DNA of 64,000 nt from Mesorhizobium sp. M1D.F.Ca.ET.043.01.1.1 (GTDB lineage Bacteria > Pseudomonadota > Alphaproteobacteria > Rhizobiales > Rhizobiaceae): the NCBI RefSeq assembly GCF_003952385.1, contig NZ_CP034444.1, positions 2,728,001 to 2,792,000 of the forward strand, given 5' to 3'. Under the pieces are notes generated by a model. That model was not told the origin of the DNA. It saw only the letters and a program-made list of their open reading frames with translations, and ran no database searches. Positions 27,567 through 35,722 of the stretch are shown here, in pieces. Both the position numbers and the translations under genes were made by a program. Position 1 is the first letter of the stretch. The number at the start of each line of letters is the position of its first letter.

Positions 27567-27881
27567 ATGTTCAGCGCAAGATGGCAGATCGACGCCAGGT
27601 TCGGTCACAAGCAGACCGCGATCGAGCTGATGCGGAAATGGGAGCGCGAGATCGGCTCGCAGGTCGGGCTCGCCGACCTGAAGTTCCAACTCATGACCGG
27701 TTCTGTCGGCGCGCGCGAAGCGACGATCGAGGCCCACCATCAGGTCGAAAGCCTGGCCCAGCTGGAGGAATTCTTCGCCAAGATCGCCAAGATCGACGCG
27801 CATGCCAAATGGGGCAAAGAGCTGGAGCCCTATGTCGTGTCGGGAACCAGCCTCTGGAATATCTACCGCATCGTCGAGTAG
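27567..27881 (+). CDS. Small conserved hypothetical protein (104 residues)
   Basis: I do not recognise a named family with certainty. The pattern (MFSARWQIDARFGHKQTAIELMRKWE, then a strand-like LKFQLMTGSVGAREATIEAHHQVESLAQLEEFFAKI and SGTSLWNIYRIVE) fits a ferredoxin-like alpha/beta domain such as the dimeric alpha-beta-barrel (ABM or NIPSNAP) proteins, which often act on small oxidised molecules. No signal peptide. GGAGG lies upstream of the ATG at good spacing. It is the last gene of the unit that begins with the fusion regulator and faces the Tat-exported SnoaL gene. Confidence 0.65.
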   Translation: MFSARWQIDARFGHKQTAIELMRKWEREIGSQVGLADLKFQLMTGSVGAREATIEAHHQVESLAQLEEFFAKIAKIDAHAKWGKELEPYVVSGTSLWNIYRIVE

Positions 27882-27893
27882 TGGCGTGGCCTA

Positions 27894-28152
27894 CCTCTCC
27901 CCTTGTGGGAGAGGTCGGATTGTCCCGATTTGCTCTTCGCAAATCGGTTGGCAATCCGGGTGAGGGGTAACTTGGCGCCAAGAGCGTTTCAGCGATTCAT
28001 AGAATCGCCGAACCGCTCTAAGTATTTGTTTTTACGCAATTCCGGACGGAAAACCGGTAGACACTTTTCCTGGAATTGCTCTAGCTGGAACACGCCTCAT
28101 CCGTCTTGTCGCTTCGCGACAATCCACCTTCTCCCACAGGGGGAGAAGGGAG
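27894..28152. repeat. Large palindromic intergenic element, interrupted by a RIME-like unit
   Basis: The left arm begins CCTCTCCCCTTGTGGGAGAGG (27894) and the right end is CCTTCTCCCACAGGGGGAGAAGG (to 28152), so the ends are inverted copies. Elements with the same ends lie at 46318-46476 and 49998-50150. The first 87 bp also match, inverted, the unit at 28721-28809. A 102-bp RIME-like unit sits inside at 27981-28082. It fills the gap between two convergent genes. Confidence 0.85.
27981..28082. repeat. RIME-like palindromic element, copy 2 (nested insertion)
   Basis: Begins AGAGCGTTTCAGC and ends GGAATTGCTCT, with AGAGC/GCTCT inverted termini. It is the reverse complement of the unit at 13864-13965 with only a few differences. 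The host repeat reads GGCGCCA, then this unit, then AGCTGGAAC; in the uninterrupted copy near 28721 the same two flanks are joined directly. That marks the exact insertion ends. Confidence 0.85.
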
Positions 28153-28164
28153 TTTAGTTGCGCC

Positions 28165-28650
28165 CTACATCAGGCCAAGCTGCTTGTAGAAGCCGAGCGC
28201 GTCGTAATAGTCGCTCTGGGTCGCGATCTTGCCGTCCTTGACCTGGAACATCGAGGCGCCGGTGAAGGAGAATTTCTTGCCGGTCGCCGCCGTGCCGTCT
28301 CCCCAGGCGCCGGTGTTGGTGCCGGAGAACTCCCATTCAAACGAAATCCGGTCGCCGTCGACCAACGGTTTGCCCTTCATCGTCCAGACCGCATCGGGAA
28401 CGGCCTTGAGGAAGTTGTCGATGACGCCGGTCTTGGCGGCATCCTTGCCCGCCACCGGCTTGCCGACGGAAGCGTCGTAATAGGTGACGTCGTCGGCGAA
28501 GTAACCGGCGGCCTTGGCCGAGTCATGCGCATTCCAGGCCGCGACATAGGCCTCGACCACCGACTGCGCGGTGTCGCCGGCGAAGGACGGCGCCACGGCG
28601 AAAAGCGTGGCGGCGATGGCTGCGGATATCAGAAACTGGCGGCGCTGCAT
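28165..28650 (-). CDS. Tat-exported SnoaL/NTF2-like protein
   Basis: A 161-residue protein with an N-terminal twin-arginine-type signal (MQRRQFLISAAIAATLF, cleavage near SFA before GDT) and a SnoaL-like NTF2 fold: VVEAYVAAWNAHDSAKAAGYFADDVTYYD is the classic helix-strand start, and ITFEWEF-like ISFEWEFSGTNTG and KGKPLVDGDR form the later strands. Periplasmic SnoaL-like proteins of this type have no fixed role. ATG at 28650 is chosen as the start of the signal peptide. The gene is bracketed by 89-bp inverted repeats (27894-27980 and 28721-28809). Confidence 0.78.
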   Translation of the reverse strand: MQRRQFLISAAIAATLFAVAPSFAGDTAQSVVEAYVAAWNAHDSAKAAGYFADDVTYYDASVGKPVAGKDAAKTGVIDNFLKAVPDAVWTMKGKPLVDGDRISFEWEFSGTNTGAWGDGTAATGKKFSFTGASMFQVKDGKIATQSDYYDALGFYKQLGLM

Positions 28651-28720
28651 TGTTGTTTTCCTCCCTGGTTGAAATGCTTGCCTCCGGAGGCAAGCTCGGT
28701 CGGATGAGGGGTGTTCCAGC

Positions 28721-28809
28721 TTGGCGCCAAGCTTACCCCTCACCCGGATTGCCAACCGATTTGCGAAGAGCAAATCGGGGCAATCCGACCTCTCCCACAA
28801 GGGGAGAGG
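28721..28809. repeat. Inverted copy of the 27894-27980 repeat arm
   Basis: TTGGCGCCAAGCTTACCCC at the left and CCACAAGGGGAGAGG at the right. Reverse-complemented, it matches 27894-27981 with one substitution and a one-base gap. It lies between ydcW and the Tat-exported gene, both on the minus strand. Confidence 0.88.
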
Positions 28810-28819
28810 CAGAAGGCGC

Positions 28820-30247
28820 CTAGCCGTGCGCCACCATCACATGGCGGACGGCGGTGTAGTCTTCCAGCGCGTAGAGCGACATATCCTTGCCGTAGCCGGA
28901 CTGTTTCAGCCCGCCATGCGGCATCTCGTTGGTCAGCATGAAGTGGGTGTTGATCCAGGTGCAGCCATATTGCAGGCGGGCGGCCGTCGCCATGGCGCGC
29001 GAGATGTCCTTGGTCCACACCGACGAGGCGAGGCCATAGTCGCTGTCGTTCGCCCAGTTCACCGCTTCGTCGACCTCCGAGAAGCGGGTCACCGAGACGA
29101 CCGGGCCGAAGACCTCGCGGCGCACGATCTCGTCTTCCTGCAGCGCGCCGGCGACGACCGTCGGCTGGTAGTAGAAGCCGGAGCCGTCGCCCGGCTTGCC
29201 GCCGGTGGTGATCTCGATGTGCTTCAATTCCGAAGCGCGCTCGACGAAGCTCGACACGCGATCGCGCTGGCGGCGCGAGATCAGCGGCCCGATCTCGTTC
29301 TGGGTGTCGTCGGGCAAATTGTACTTGATGGTCGAGACCGCCGAGGAAAGATCGGCGACGAGCTTGTCGTAGATCTTCCTGCCGGCATAGATGCGGCAGG
29401 CGGCGGTGCAGTCCTGGCCGGCATTGTAATAGCCGAAGGCGCGCAGGCCGCCCACCACGGCGCCGAGATCGGCGTCGTCGAAGACGACGACCGGCGCCTT
29501 GCCGCCGAGCTCGAGATGCGTGCGCTTGACCGACTTCGCGGCCGCCTGCAGCACCTTCTTGCCGGTGGCAACGTCGCCGGTGATCGAGATCATGTTGACC
29601 TTGGGGTGGTTGATCAGCGTGTTGCCGACGCTGTCGCCGCGGCCGAGCACGACATTGACGACGCCCTCGGGCAGGATTTCGGCGAGAACCTTCGCCAGCT
29701 TCAGTGTCGTCAGCGGCGTCTGCTCGGACGGCTTGAAGACGACCGTATTGCCGCCGCCGATGGCCGGCGCCAGCTTCCAGGCCATCATCATCAGCGGATA
29801 GTTCCAGGGCGCGATGGAAGCGACGATGCCGATCGGATCGCGCCGGACCATCGAGGTGTGGCCGGGCAGATATTCACCCGCCACCTGGCCGGGCATCGAT
29901 CGCACCGCGCCGGCAAAAAAGCGATAGCAGTCGACGATCGCCGGGATCTCGTCATTGAGCACGGCATTGATCGGCTTGCCGCAGTTCAGCGCCTCGAGCG
30001 CCGCGAATTCCTTGGCTTCGGCCTCGATGCGATCGGCGATCTTCAGGAGATAGCCCGAGCGCTGCGCAGGCGTCGTGCGCGACCAGCTGGCGAAAGCCTT
30101 CTCGGCCGCCGCGACGGCGGCATCGATCTGCGCCGGGTTCGCTTCGGCCAAGTTGAGGATGGTCGCCCCGGTCTTCGGATTGAGGATCGGCTCCTCGGTT
30201 TCGGTGCCCTTCTGGAAGGTCGAGCCAATCAGCATCTGGGTGTCCAT
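28820..30247 (-). CDS. patD: Gamma-aminobutyraldehyde dehydrogenase (YdcW/PatD-like)
   Basis: A 475-residue NAD+-dependent aldehyde dehydrogenase. The catalytic Cys lies in [11 protein letters not shown] and the general base Glu in [16 protein letters not shown]-like [10 protein letters not shown] and FKPSEQTPL are cofactor-binding segments. It looks like E. coli YdcW/PatD, which oxidises 4-aminobutyraldehyde to GABA in putrescine breakdown; betaine aldehyde is a possible alternative. Support for PatD comes from the ydcSTUV-like transporter genes directly upstream, the same order as in E. coli ydcSTUVW. ATG at 30247 follows AAGGAGAAACCC. Confidence 0.88.
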   Translation of the reverse strand: MDTQMLIGSTFQKGTETEEPILNPKTGATILNLAEANPAQIDAAVAAAEKAFASWSRTTPAQRSGYLLKIADRIEAEAKEFAALEALNCGKPINAVLNDEIPAIVDCYRFFAGAVRSMPGQVAGEYLPGHTSMVRRDPIGIVASIAPWNYPLMMMAWKLAPAIGGGNTVVFKPSEQTPLTTLKLAKVLAEILPEGVVNVVLGRGDSVGNTLINHPKVNMISITGDVATGKKVLQAAAKSVKRTHLELGGKAPVVVFDDADLGAVVGGLRAFGYYNAGQDCTAACRIYAGRKIYDKLVADLSSAVSTIKYNLPDDTQNEIGPLISRRQRDRVSSFVERASELKHIEITTGGKPGDGSGFYYQPTVVAGALQEDEIVRREVFGPVVSVTRFSEVDEAVNWANDSDYGLASSVWTKDISRAMATAARLQYGCTWINTHFMLTNEMPHGGLKQSGYGKDMSLYALEDYTAVRHVMVAHG

Positions 30248-30349
30248 GTGGGTTTCTCCTTAGAGAGAAGTGAATGGAATGGTGAATGGTGAATAGTCAT
30301 TAGTGAGTAGTAATTAGCGATCGACTTCTAGGCTCCACCGAAGGTTTCT

Positions 30350-30398
30350 CACTATTCACTATTCACTATTCACTATTCACTATTCACTATTCACTATT
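30350..30398. repeat. Heptanucleotide tandem repeat (CACTATT)x7
   Basis: Seven exact copies of CACTATT in a row, 49 bp, in the gap between ydcV and patD. At about 30265-30306 lie degenerate units of the opposite sense (GTGAATGGTGAATAGT), so the region can fold back on itself. Confidence 0.95.
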
Positions 30399-30399
30399 C

Positions 30400-31215
30400 T
30401 CATTTTCCACTCCCCGCGATCTGGTCGCCGTCGCGGGTCAGGTAGTAGGCAAAGAGGATCGGCAGCAGCGTCACCAGCACGACCACCATGGCAACGACAT
30501 TGGTGACCGGACGCTGGCGCGGGCGGATCAGTTCTTCCAGCATCCAGATCGGCACGGTCTGCTGCTGGCCGGCGGTAAAGGTGGTGACGATGACCTCGTC
30601 GAAGGACAACGCGAAGGCCAGCATGCCGCCGGCAAGCAGCGCGGTTGCGATGTTGGGCAGCACGACATGCCTAAACGTCTGAAAACCGTCGGCGCCGAGG
30701 TCCATCGAGGCCTCGATCATCGAGCCCGAGGTGCGGCGGAAGCGGGCGACGGCGTTGTTGTAGACGACGACCACGCAGAAGGTGGCGTGGCCGAGCACGA
30801 TCGTCCAGAACGAGAATGGGATGTCGGCGAGCGCGAAGGCGGAGCGCAGCGCGATACCGGTGATGATGCCTGGCAGCGCGATCGGCAGGATGACCAGAAG
30901 CGAGATGGTCTCCCGGCCGAAGAAGCGCGTCCGCGAGACGGCAGCGGCGCAGAGCGTGCCGAGCACCAGCGCGATCGCCGTCGAGATGGCGGCGACGCGG
31001 ATCGACAGCGACAGCGCCTCCCACACATCCGGCCGGTTCCAGGTGACGGCGAACCATTGCGTGGTCAGCTCCGGCGGCGGCCAGACGAAGCTCTTCTCTT
31101 CCGTCGTGAAGGCGTAGACGAAGATCAAGAGGATCGGCAGGTGCAGGAAGAGCAGGCCGCCTGCGGCAGCGACCTTCAGGCCGAGCGGAGCGGACTGGCC
31201 GCGATCAGAGCGCAT
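30400..31215 (-). CDS. ydcV: ABC transporter permease, YdcV/PotC-like
   Basis: A 271-residue inner-membrane permease of the spermidine/putrescine type with about six membrane segments. The EAA-type loop is visible as [22 protein letters not shown], where it contacts the ATPase. It overlaps the preceding permease gene by 11 nt. By family and gene order it would import polyamines or a related amine, together with YdcS, YdcT and YdcU. A start at 31215 inside ydcU is accepted because the first residues before the first membrane segment fit the family; the ribosome binding site is weak. Confidence 0.88.
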   Translation of the reverse strand: MRSDRGQSAPLGLKVAAAGGLLFLHLPILLIFVYAFTTEEKSFVWPPPELTTQWFAVTWNRPDVWEALSLSIRVAAISTAIALVLGTLCAAAVSRTRFFGRETISLLVILPIALPGIITGIALRSAFALADIPFSFWTIVLGHATFCVVVVYNNAVARFRRTSGSMIEASMDLGADGFQTFRHVVLPNIATALLAGGMLAFALSFDEVIVTTFTAGQQQTVPIWMLEELIRPRQRPVTNVVAMVVVLVTLLPILFAYYLTRDGDQIAGSGK

Positions 31216-32173
31216 CGAAAGCCCCCATGCGCTTGGCGCCCCAGAGATAGAAACCCATGATGACGATGGGCACCACGGTGAAGGCGGCGGCTAGAGGGAT
31301 GTTGCCGGCGGTGCCCTGCTGGGAATAGACGGCCTGGCCGATGAAGAGCCGCGAGGTGCCGATGATCTGCGGGATGATGTAGTCGCCCAGCGTCAGCGAG
31401 AAGGTGAAGATCGAGCCGGCGACGATGCCGGGCAGCGCCAATGGGAACAGCACGTTGCGGAAAGTCTGGCCGGGCGAGGCGCCGAGATCGGACGAGGCCT
31501 CGACCAGATTGCCGGGCACGCGCTCGAGCGCCGCCTGCACAGGCAGGATCATGAAAGGCAGCCAGACATAGACGAAGACGATGAAGGTGCCGGTGAAGGA
31601 CACCGACAGCGAGTTGCCGCCGACGATCGGCAGTGACAGCCAGCCGTCGAGAAGCCAAAGCAGGTTGAGCTTGCCAAACAGCCACGTGAGGATGCCCTCC
31701 TTGGCGAGGATCAGCTTCCAGGCATAGACCTTGACCAGGTAGCTCGACCACAGCGGCAGCATCACGCCGAGATAGAACAGCGCCTTCCAGCGGCCGCGCG
31801 CATAGCGCGCTGCATAATACGCGATGGGGAAGGCGATGACCGCGGAGGCGAGCGTCACGAGCGCCGCCATCGTCACCGTGCGCAGGATGATGTCGAGATT
31901 GGCGGCCTGCAACAGGTCGCCGTAGGTCTTCAGCGTGAACTCGCGGTTGATGAGGCCGGAAAACTCGTCGATCGAAAAGAAGCTCTGCAAAAGCAGCGCG
32001 AAGAGCGAGCCGATATAGACGATGCCGAGCCACAGCACCGGCGGCAGCAGCATCAGCAGCAAAAGAAGTTTCGGCCGGCGCCAGAAGAGGTCGGAAAACG
32101 CGCCGCGCATGCCGCCGCTGCCCGGGAGGATGGCGGGGGCCGTGGCGCGCGGCATGGCGGCGTCGAGGCTCAT
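31205..32173 (-). CDS. ydcU: ABC transporter permease, YdcU/PotB-like
   Basis: A 322-residue permease with about six membrane segments and an unusually long N-terminal cytosolic part (about 40 residues). The EAA loop appears as [26 protein letters not shown]. It resembles the first permease of spermidine/putrescine-type importers. Its ATG overlaps the ydcT stop by 4 nt (ATGA), so the two are coupled. Confidence 0.88.
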   Translation of the reverse strand: MSLDAAMPRATAPAILPGSGGMRGAFSDLFWRRPKLLLLLMLLPPVLWLGIVYIGSLFALLLQSFFSIDEFSGLINREFTLKTYGDLLQAANLDIILRTVTMAALVTLASAVIAFPIAYYAARYARGRWKALFYLGVMLPLWSSYLVKVYAWKLILAKEGILTWLFGKLNLLWLLDGWLSLPIVGGNSLSVSFTGTFIVFVYVWLPFMILPVQAALERVPGNLVEASSDLGASPGQTFRNVLFPLALPGIVAGSIFTFSLTLGDYIIPQIIGTSRLFIGQAVYSQQGTAGNIPLAAAFTVVPIVIMGFYLWGAKRMGAFDAL

Positions 32174-33168
32174 GCCGTCTCGTCCATCAGGTGCAGGTGC
32201 TCGCGGTTGAAGGTGAGCATGACGGCCTCGCCCTCGGCGGGGAGCGCCGTCCCCGCCGGCACCATGGCGTGGAGCCTCAGCCCGTCCGCATCGAGCGCCA
32301 GCCTGGTCGTGGCGCCGAGATAGTTGGTCCCGACCAGACGCGCGGTGACGCCATCGCCGCTCGTCGCGATGGAGACGCGGATGGATTCAGGCCTGAGACT
32401 CCCCCAGCGGTGCTGGCCGGAGTAGCGCTGGACGAAGTCCGGCGGCAGCACGTTGGAGGAGCCCACGAAGTCGGCGACGAAACGCGTCCTCGGCCGCTGG
32501 TAGATGTCCTCCGGCGTGCCGACCTGCATGATCCTGCCGTCGTTGAAGACGGCGACGCGGTCGGCCATCGACAGCGCCTCGCCCTGGTCGTGGGTGACGA
32601 AGACGAAAGTGATGCCGAGCACCTTCTGCAGCGACTTCAATTCTTCCTGCATGTTCTCGCGCAGCTTGAGGTCGAGCGCGCCGAGCGGCTCGTCGAGCAG
32701 CAGCACCTTGGGCTGGTTGACCAGCGCGCGGGCCAGCGCGACGCGTTGGCGCTGGCCGCCGGAAAGCTGACCGGGGCGGCGGGCGCCGTAGCCCGGCAGC
32801 CGCACCAGCGACAGCGCCTCTTCCGCCGCCTTCAGCCGTTCGGCCTTGCCGACGCCCTTGACCATCAGGCCGTAGGCAACGTTGTCGAGCACGTTCAAAT
32901 GCGGGAAGAGCGCGTAGTCCTGGAACACGGTGTTGACGTTGCGGCGATAGGGCGGGACGCCCTCGGCGCGCTCGCCGAAGATCGAGATCGAGCCCGCCGT
33001 TGGCTGCTCGAAGCCGGCGATCAGCCTGAGACAGGTCGTCTTGCCGGAGCCGGACGGGCCGAGCATGGCGAAGAACTCGCCCGGCGCGATCTCGAGATCG
33101 ACCGCGTCGACGGCGCGCACGCTGCCGAAATGGCGCGAGACTTGTTTGAAGGAAACGGCGGAGGTCAT
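32170..33168 (-). CDS. ydcT: ABC transporter ATP-binding protein, YdcT/PotA-like
   Basis: A 332-residue ATPase of a polyamine-type importer. Walker A is GPSGSGKTT (about 38-46), the signature motif LSGGQRQRVALARAL, and Walker B VLLLDEPLGALD. The C-terminal 90 residues form the TOBE regulatory domain (RPESIRVS). The start is ATG at 33168. A 141-nt gap with three hairpins separates it from ydcS upstream. Confidence 0.93.
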   Translation of the reverse strand: MTSAVSFKQVSRHFGSVRAVDAVDLEIAPGEFFAMLGPSGSGKTTCLRLIAGFEQPTAGSISIFGERAEGVPPYRRNVNTVFQDYALFPHLNVLDNVAYGLMVKGVGKAERLKAAEEALSLVRLPGYGARRPGQLSGGQRQRVALARALVNQPKVLLLDEPLGALDLKLRENMQEELKSLQKVLGITFVFVTHDQGEALSMADRVAVFNDGRIMQVGTPEDIYQRPRTRFVADFVGSSNVLPPDFVQRYSGQHRWGSLRPESIRVSIATSGDGVTARLVGTNYLGATTRLALDADGLRLHAMVPAGTALPAEGEAVMLTFNREHLHLMDETA

Positions 33169-33223
33169 GAGCCCTGTCAGTCAGTTACCGGGTCAGCGAA
33201 GGCGGGTTCGCACGACGCCCTGC

Positions 33224-33301
33224 CTCCCCTTGCGGGGAAGCCGCGGGTGGGGGTACCCCCCACCCCGACGCTGTGTGTCGACCCTCCCGCATGAGGGAGG
33301 G
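33224..33301 (-). other. Three tandem hairpins between ydcS and ydcT
   Basis: Three stems lie in a row: CCCC-TTGC-GGGG near 33226-33237, GGGTGGGGG-TAC-CCCCCACCC at 33245-33265, and CCCTCCC-GCATGA-GGGAGGG at 33282-33301. None is followed by a good U-tract on the minus strand. Hairpins after a binding-protein gene commonly protect its 3' end and reduce read-through to the permease genes; that role is inferred. Confidence 0.75.
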
Positions 33302-33309
33302 TTAGAAAC

Positions 33310-34464
33310 TCACCGCCCGCCGATGACGCCGATGTAGTCCGACACCCAGCGGTAGTAAGGCACACACTGGTCGTTCTGGCTGGCGCATTTCGACACCGGC
33401 GTCTTCCAGAACTTGATCTTCTCGAAATTGTCGTAGCCGTTGGTCTTGCAGCCCTCGTCGCCGAGCAATTCATTACTCTTGCAGGCGGCCGGCACGACCG
33501 GCAGCGAGCCGAACCAGGACGAGACGTCGCCCTGGACCTTGGGCGAGAGCGAGTGTTCCAGCCACATATAGGCGCAGTTCGGATGGGCGGCGTCGGCCTC
33601 CATCATGGTGGTGTCGGCCCAGCCGGTGACGCCTTCTTCCGGAACGGTCGAGGCTACCGGCTTCTTGGCCGCGACCAGCGTGTTCACCTGATAGGGCCAC
33701 GAGCCGGAGGCGACGACGCCTTCGTTCTGGAAGTCGTCGACCTGGATGGCGGCGTCATGCCAGTAACGGCCGACCAGCGTGCGCTGGGTGCGCAGCAGTT
33801 CGAGCGCCGCCTTGTACTGGTCTTCGTTGAGCTCGTAGGGGTCCTTGATGCCGAGCTCCGGCTTGTGGAACATCAGGTAGTTGGCGGCATCCGCGATATG
33901 GATCGGCCCGTCATAGGCCTGGACGCGGCCCTTGTTCGACTTGCCGTCGGGCAGCTTCATCTCCTCGAAGACGACGTTCCAGCTCTTCGGCGCTTCCTTG
34001 AAGACATCGGTGTTGTACATCAGGATGTTCGGGCCCCATTGGTAGGGCACGCCGTAATGCACCTTGTCGACGGTGAACCATGGCGCGTCCTTCAGGCGGT
34101 CGTCGACCGTCTTCCAGCTCTTGATGAGGTCGGTGTTGATCGGCTGCACGCGCTTGCCGGCGACGAGGCGCAGCGATGCATCACCCGAAGCCGTCACCAG
34201 GTCGAACCCGCCTTCGTTCATCAGCGAGACCATCTCGTCCGAGGTGTTGGCGGTCTTGACGTTGACCTTGCAGCCGGTCTCCTTCTCGAAGGCGCTCACC
34301 CAGTCATAGTTCTTGTCGGTCTCGCCGCGTTCGATATAGCCCGGCCAAGCGACGATGTTGAGCTCGCCCTCGCCCTTGCCGAGCTCCTTGACCTGCGCGA
34401 TCGCCTGACCCGAGAAGGTCAGCGCAACCGTCAACGCCGTGCATGACTTCAGGAATGCATTCAT
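33310..34464 (-). CDS. ydcS: ABC transporter substrate-binding protein, YdcS/PotD-like
   Basis: A 384-residue periplasmic binding protein with a signal peptide (about 1-23, ending AIA before QVK). ELNIVAWPGYIERG, VNVKTANTSDEMVSLM, and YGVPYQWGPNILMYN are typical of the spermidine/putrescine-binding PotD/PotF fold. Four to six Cys residues near the C-terminus (CKSNELLGDEGC, SKCASQNDQC) may form disulfides. Two adjacent ATGs are possible; 34464 gives the better 7-nt spacing from GGGAG, 34467 would add one Met. By gene order it is the first gene of the ydcSTUVW-like cluster. E. coli YdcS has been linked to uptake of more than one type of polymer, so the ligand should not be fixed from sequence. 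Confidence 0.88.
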   Translation of the reverse strand: MNAFLKSCTALTVALTFSGQAIAQVKELGKGEGELNIVAWPGYIERGETDKNYDWVSAFEKETGCKVNVKTANTSDEMVSLMNEGGFDLVTASGDASLRLVAGKRVQPINTDLIKSWKTVDDRLKDAPWFTVDKVHYGVPYQWGPNILMYNTDVFKEAPKSWNVVFEEMKLPDGKSNKGRVQAYDGPIHIADAANYLMFHKPELGIKDPYELNEDQYKAALELLRTQRTLVGRYWHDAAIQVDDFQNEGVVASGSWPYQVNTLVAAKKPVASTVPEEGVTGWADTTMMEADAAHPNCAYMWLEHSLSPKVQGDVSSWFGSLPVVPAACKSNELLGDEGCKTNGYDNFEKIKFWKTPVSKCASQNDQCVPYYRWVSDYIGVIGGR

Positions 34465-34483
34465 CATCGATCTCCCATTTTGG

Positions 34484-34528
34484 CGCGTGACCCCGAAACC
34501 AGTCCGGTTTTTGGGAAGAATCATGCGC
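34484..34528. repeat. Palindromic repeat (CCCGAAACC/GGTTTTTGGG type)
   Basis: GCGTGACCCCGAAACC faces GGTTTTTGGGAAGAATCATGCGC, forming an imperfect dyad of 45 bp. A related unit with better pairing is at 61950-61998. It lies just upstream of ydcS, in the likely promoter or 5' leader. Confidence 0.7.
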
Positions 34529-34699
34529 AAACCTGAACGCCAGAGCTCTCAGCGCCCCGACAGCCGCGCTCCCGAGCGGCTTTGTTCCCTGGGCGAAAGG
34601 TGCTGTGAAAAATCCGGTTTCGCAAATTCATTTATCAGAAAGCCGATATCGGTTTTTCCGATACTTTGTTTAGCGCCATTCCCGGCGGAAGGCTACGTC

Positions 34700-34745
34700 G
34701 AAGTCGCCGAACCTAACCGTTTCACACTTTTCCTGTAATTGCTCA
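34700..34745. repeat. Truncated RIME-like element
   Basis: Contains GTCGCCGAACC joined to TTTCACACTTTTCCTGTAATTGCTC. These match the middle and the end of the full elements at 13864 and 27981, with the interior (about 45 bp) missing. It overlaps the stop region of the LysR gene's downstream flank. Confidence 0.65.
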
Positions 34746-34747
34746 GA

Positions 34748-35659
34748 TCAGAGCCGCTGGCGTACCATGCGCTGCGACTGCGCGAGACCGATGAAGTCGC
34801 GCGCGGCCTGCGGCAGGCCGGAACCACGCCGCCAGACCATGCCGACCTGGACCACCGGAAGCGAGCCGGAGATATCGCGGGATTCGATGCGGTCGCCTTC
34901 CAGCGACCAGGGGCGGTAGACGAGATCGGGCAGCAGCGCGACGCCGGCCCCCGTGGCGACGAGGCTGCGCACAGCCTCGACCGACCGGGTGCGGAAGGCG
35001 ACATGCGGTCTCGCGCCGATCGCCGACAAGAGCTTGCCGGTGTTCTCCTCGATCTCGTCGACAGTGAGCATGATCAGCGGCTCGGACGCGATATCGCCGA
35101 TCGAGATGATGTCGGCGCTGGCGAGCTTGTGGCTGAGCGGCAGCCAGAGCCGATAGGCCGAGACTTCGAGGATTTCGGACTGCAGCGCGGTGCGATCGCG
35201 CAAGTTCGAGGTGACCATGACGGCGATGTCGAGCTTGCCGCCGACCAGGAGGTGCTCGAGATAGTCGCCATTGTCCTCGATGGCCGAGACCTCGACGCTT
35301 GGATAGGCGCGGCGGTAGCGCGCCAGCAGGTCGGAGAGCACATAGCCGGCAACCAGCGAGGTGACGCCGAGCTGCAGCCGCCCGCCCGCCGTCAGCTGGT
35401 CGCCGAGGAAGGCGCGGCGCGCGTCGGAGACATCGGCCAGGATCTTTGTCGCGTGGCGCAGGAACTGGTGGCCCTTGTGGGTGATGTTGAGGCCGCGCGG
35501 ATGACGCTCGAACAGTTCGACGCCGAGATCGCTCTCGAGCTCCTTGATCGCCTCGGTGACCGAAGATTGGGAGATCGAAAGGTTCTGCGCGGCGCCGGAG
35601 ACGGTGCCCTGCTCGGCGACGGCGACGAAGAACTGGAGTTGGCGGATGGTGAAGGCCAT
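34748..35659 (-). CDS. LysR-family transcriptional regulator
   Basis: A 303-residue LysR regulator: helix-turn-helix in residues 1-60 (FTIRQLQFFVAVAEQGTVSGAAQNLSISQSSVTEAIKELE), then an effector-binding domain. ATG at 35659 starts the conserved region; five residues more are possible. It is transcribed in the same direction as ydcSTUVW and lies upstream of ydcS, so it may regulate this cluster, and is followed by DeoR upstream. The ligand is unknown. Confidence 0.88.
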   Translation of the reverse strand: MAFTIRQLQFFVAVAEQGTVSGAAQNLSISQSSVTEAIKELESDLGVELFERHPRGLNITHKGHQFLRHATKILADVSDARRAFLGDQLTAGGRLQLGVTSLVAGYVLSDLLARYRRAYPSVEVSAIEDNGDYLEHLLVGGKLDIAVMVTSNLRDRTALQSEILEVSAYRLWLPLSHKLASADIISIGDIASEPLIMLTVDEIEENTGKLLSAIGARPHVAFRTRSVEAVRSLVATGAGVALLPDLVYRPWSLEGDRIESRDISGSLPVVQVGMVWRRGSGLPQAARDFIGLAQSQRMVRQRL

Positions 35660-35722
35660 GGCCGGACTAAACACCGGGATGATGGCGGAGGGAAGTGCCG
35701 GCCGGCCGCCTTCAGATCTCGC

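Noticed and set aside
30350..30398. CRISPR array.
   Set aside because: The repeats are 7 bp, direct and without spacers.
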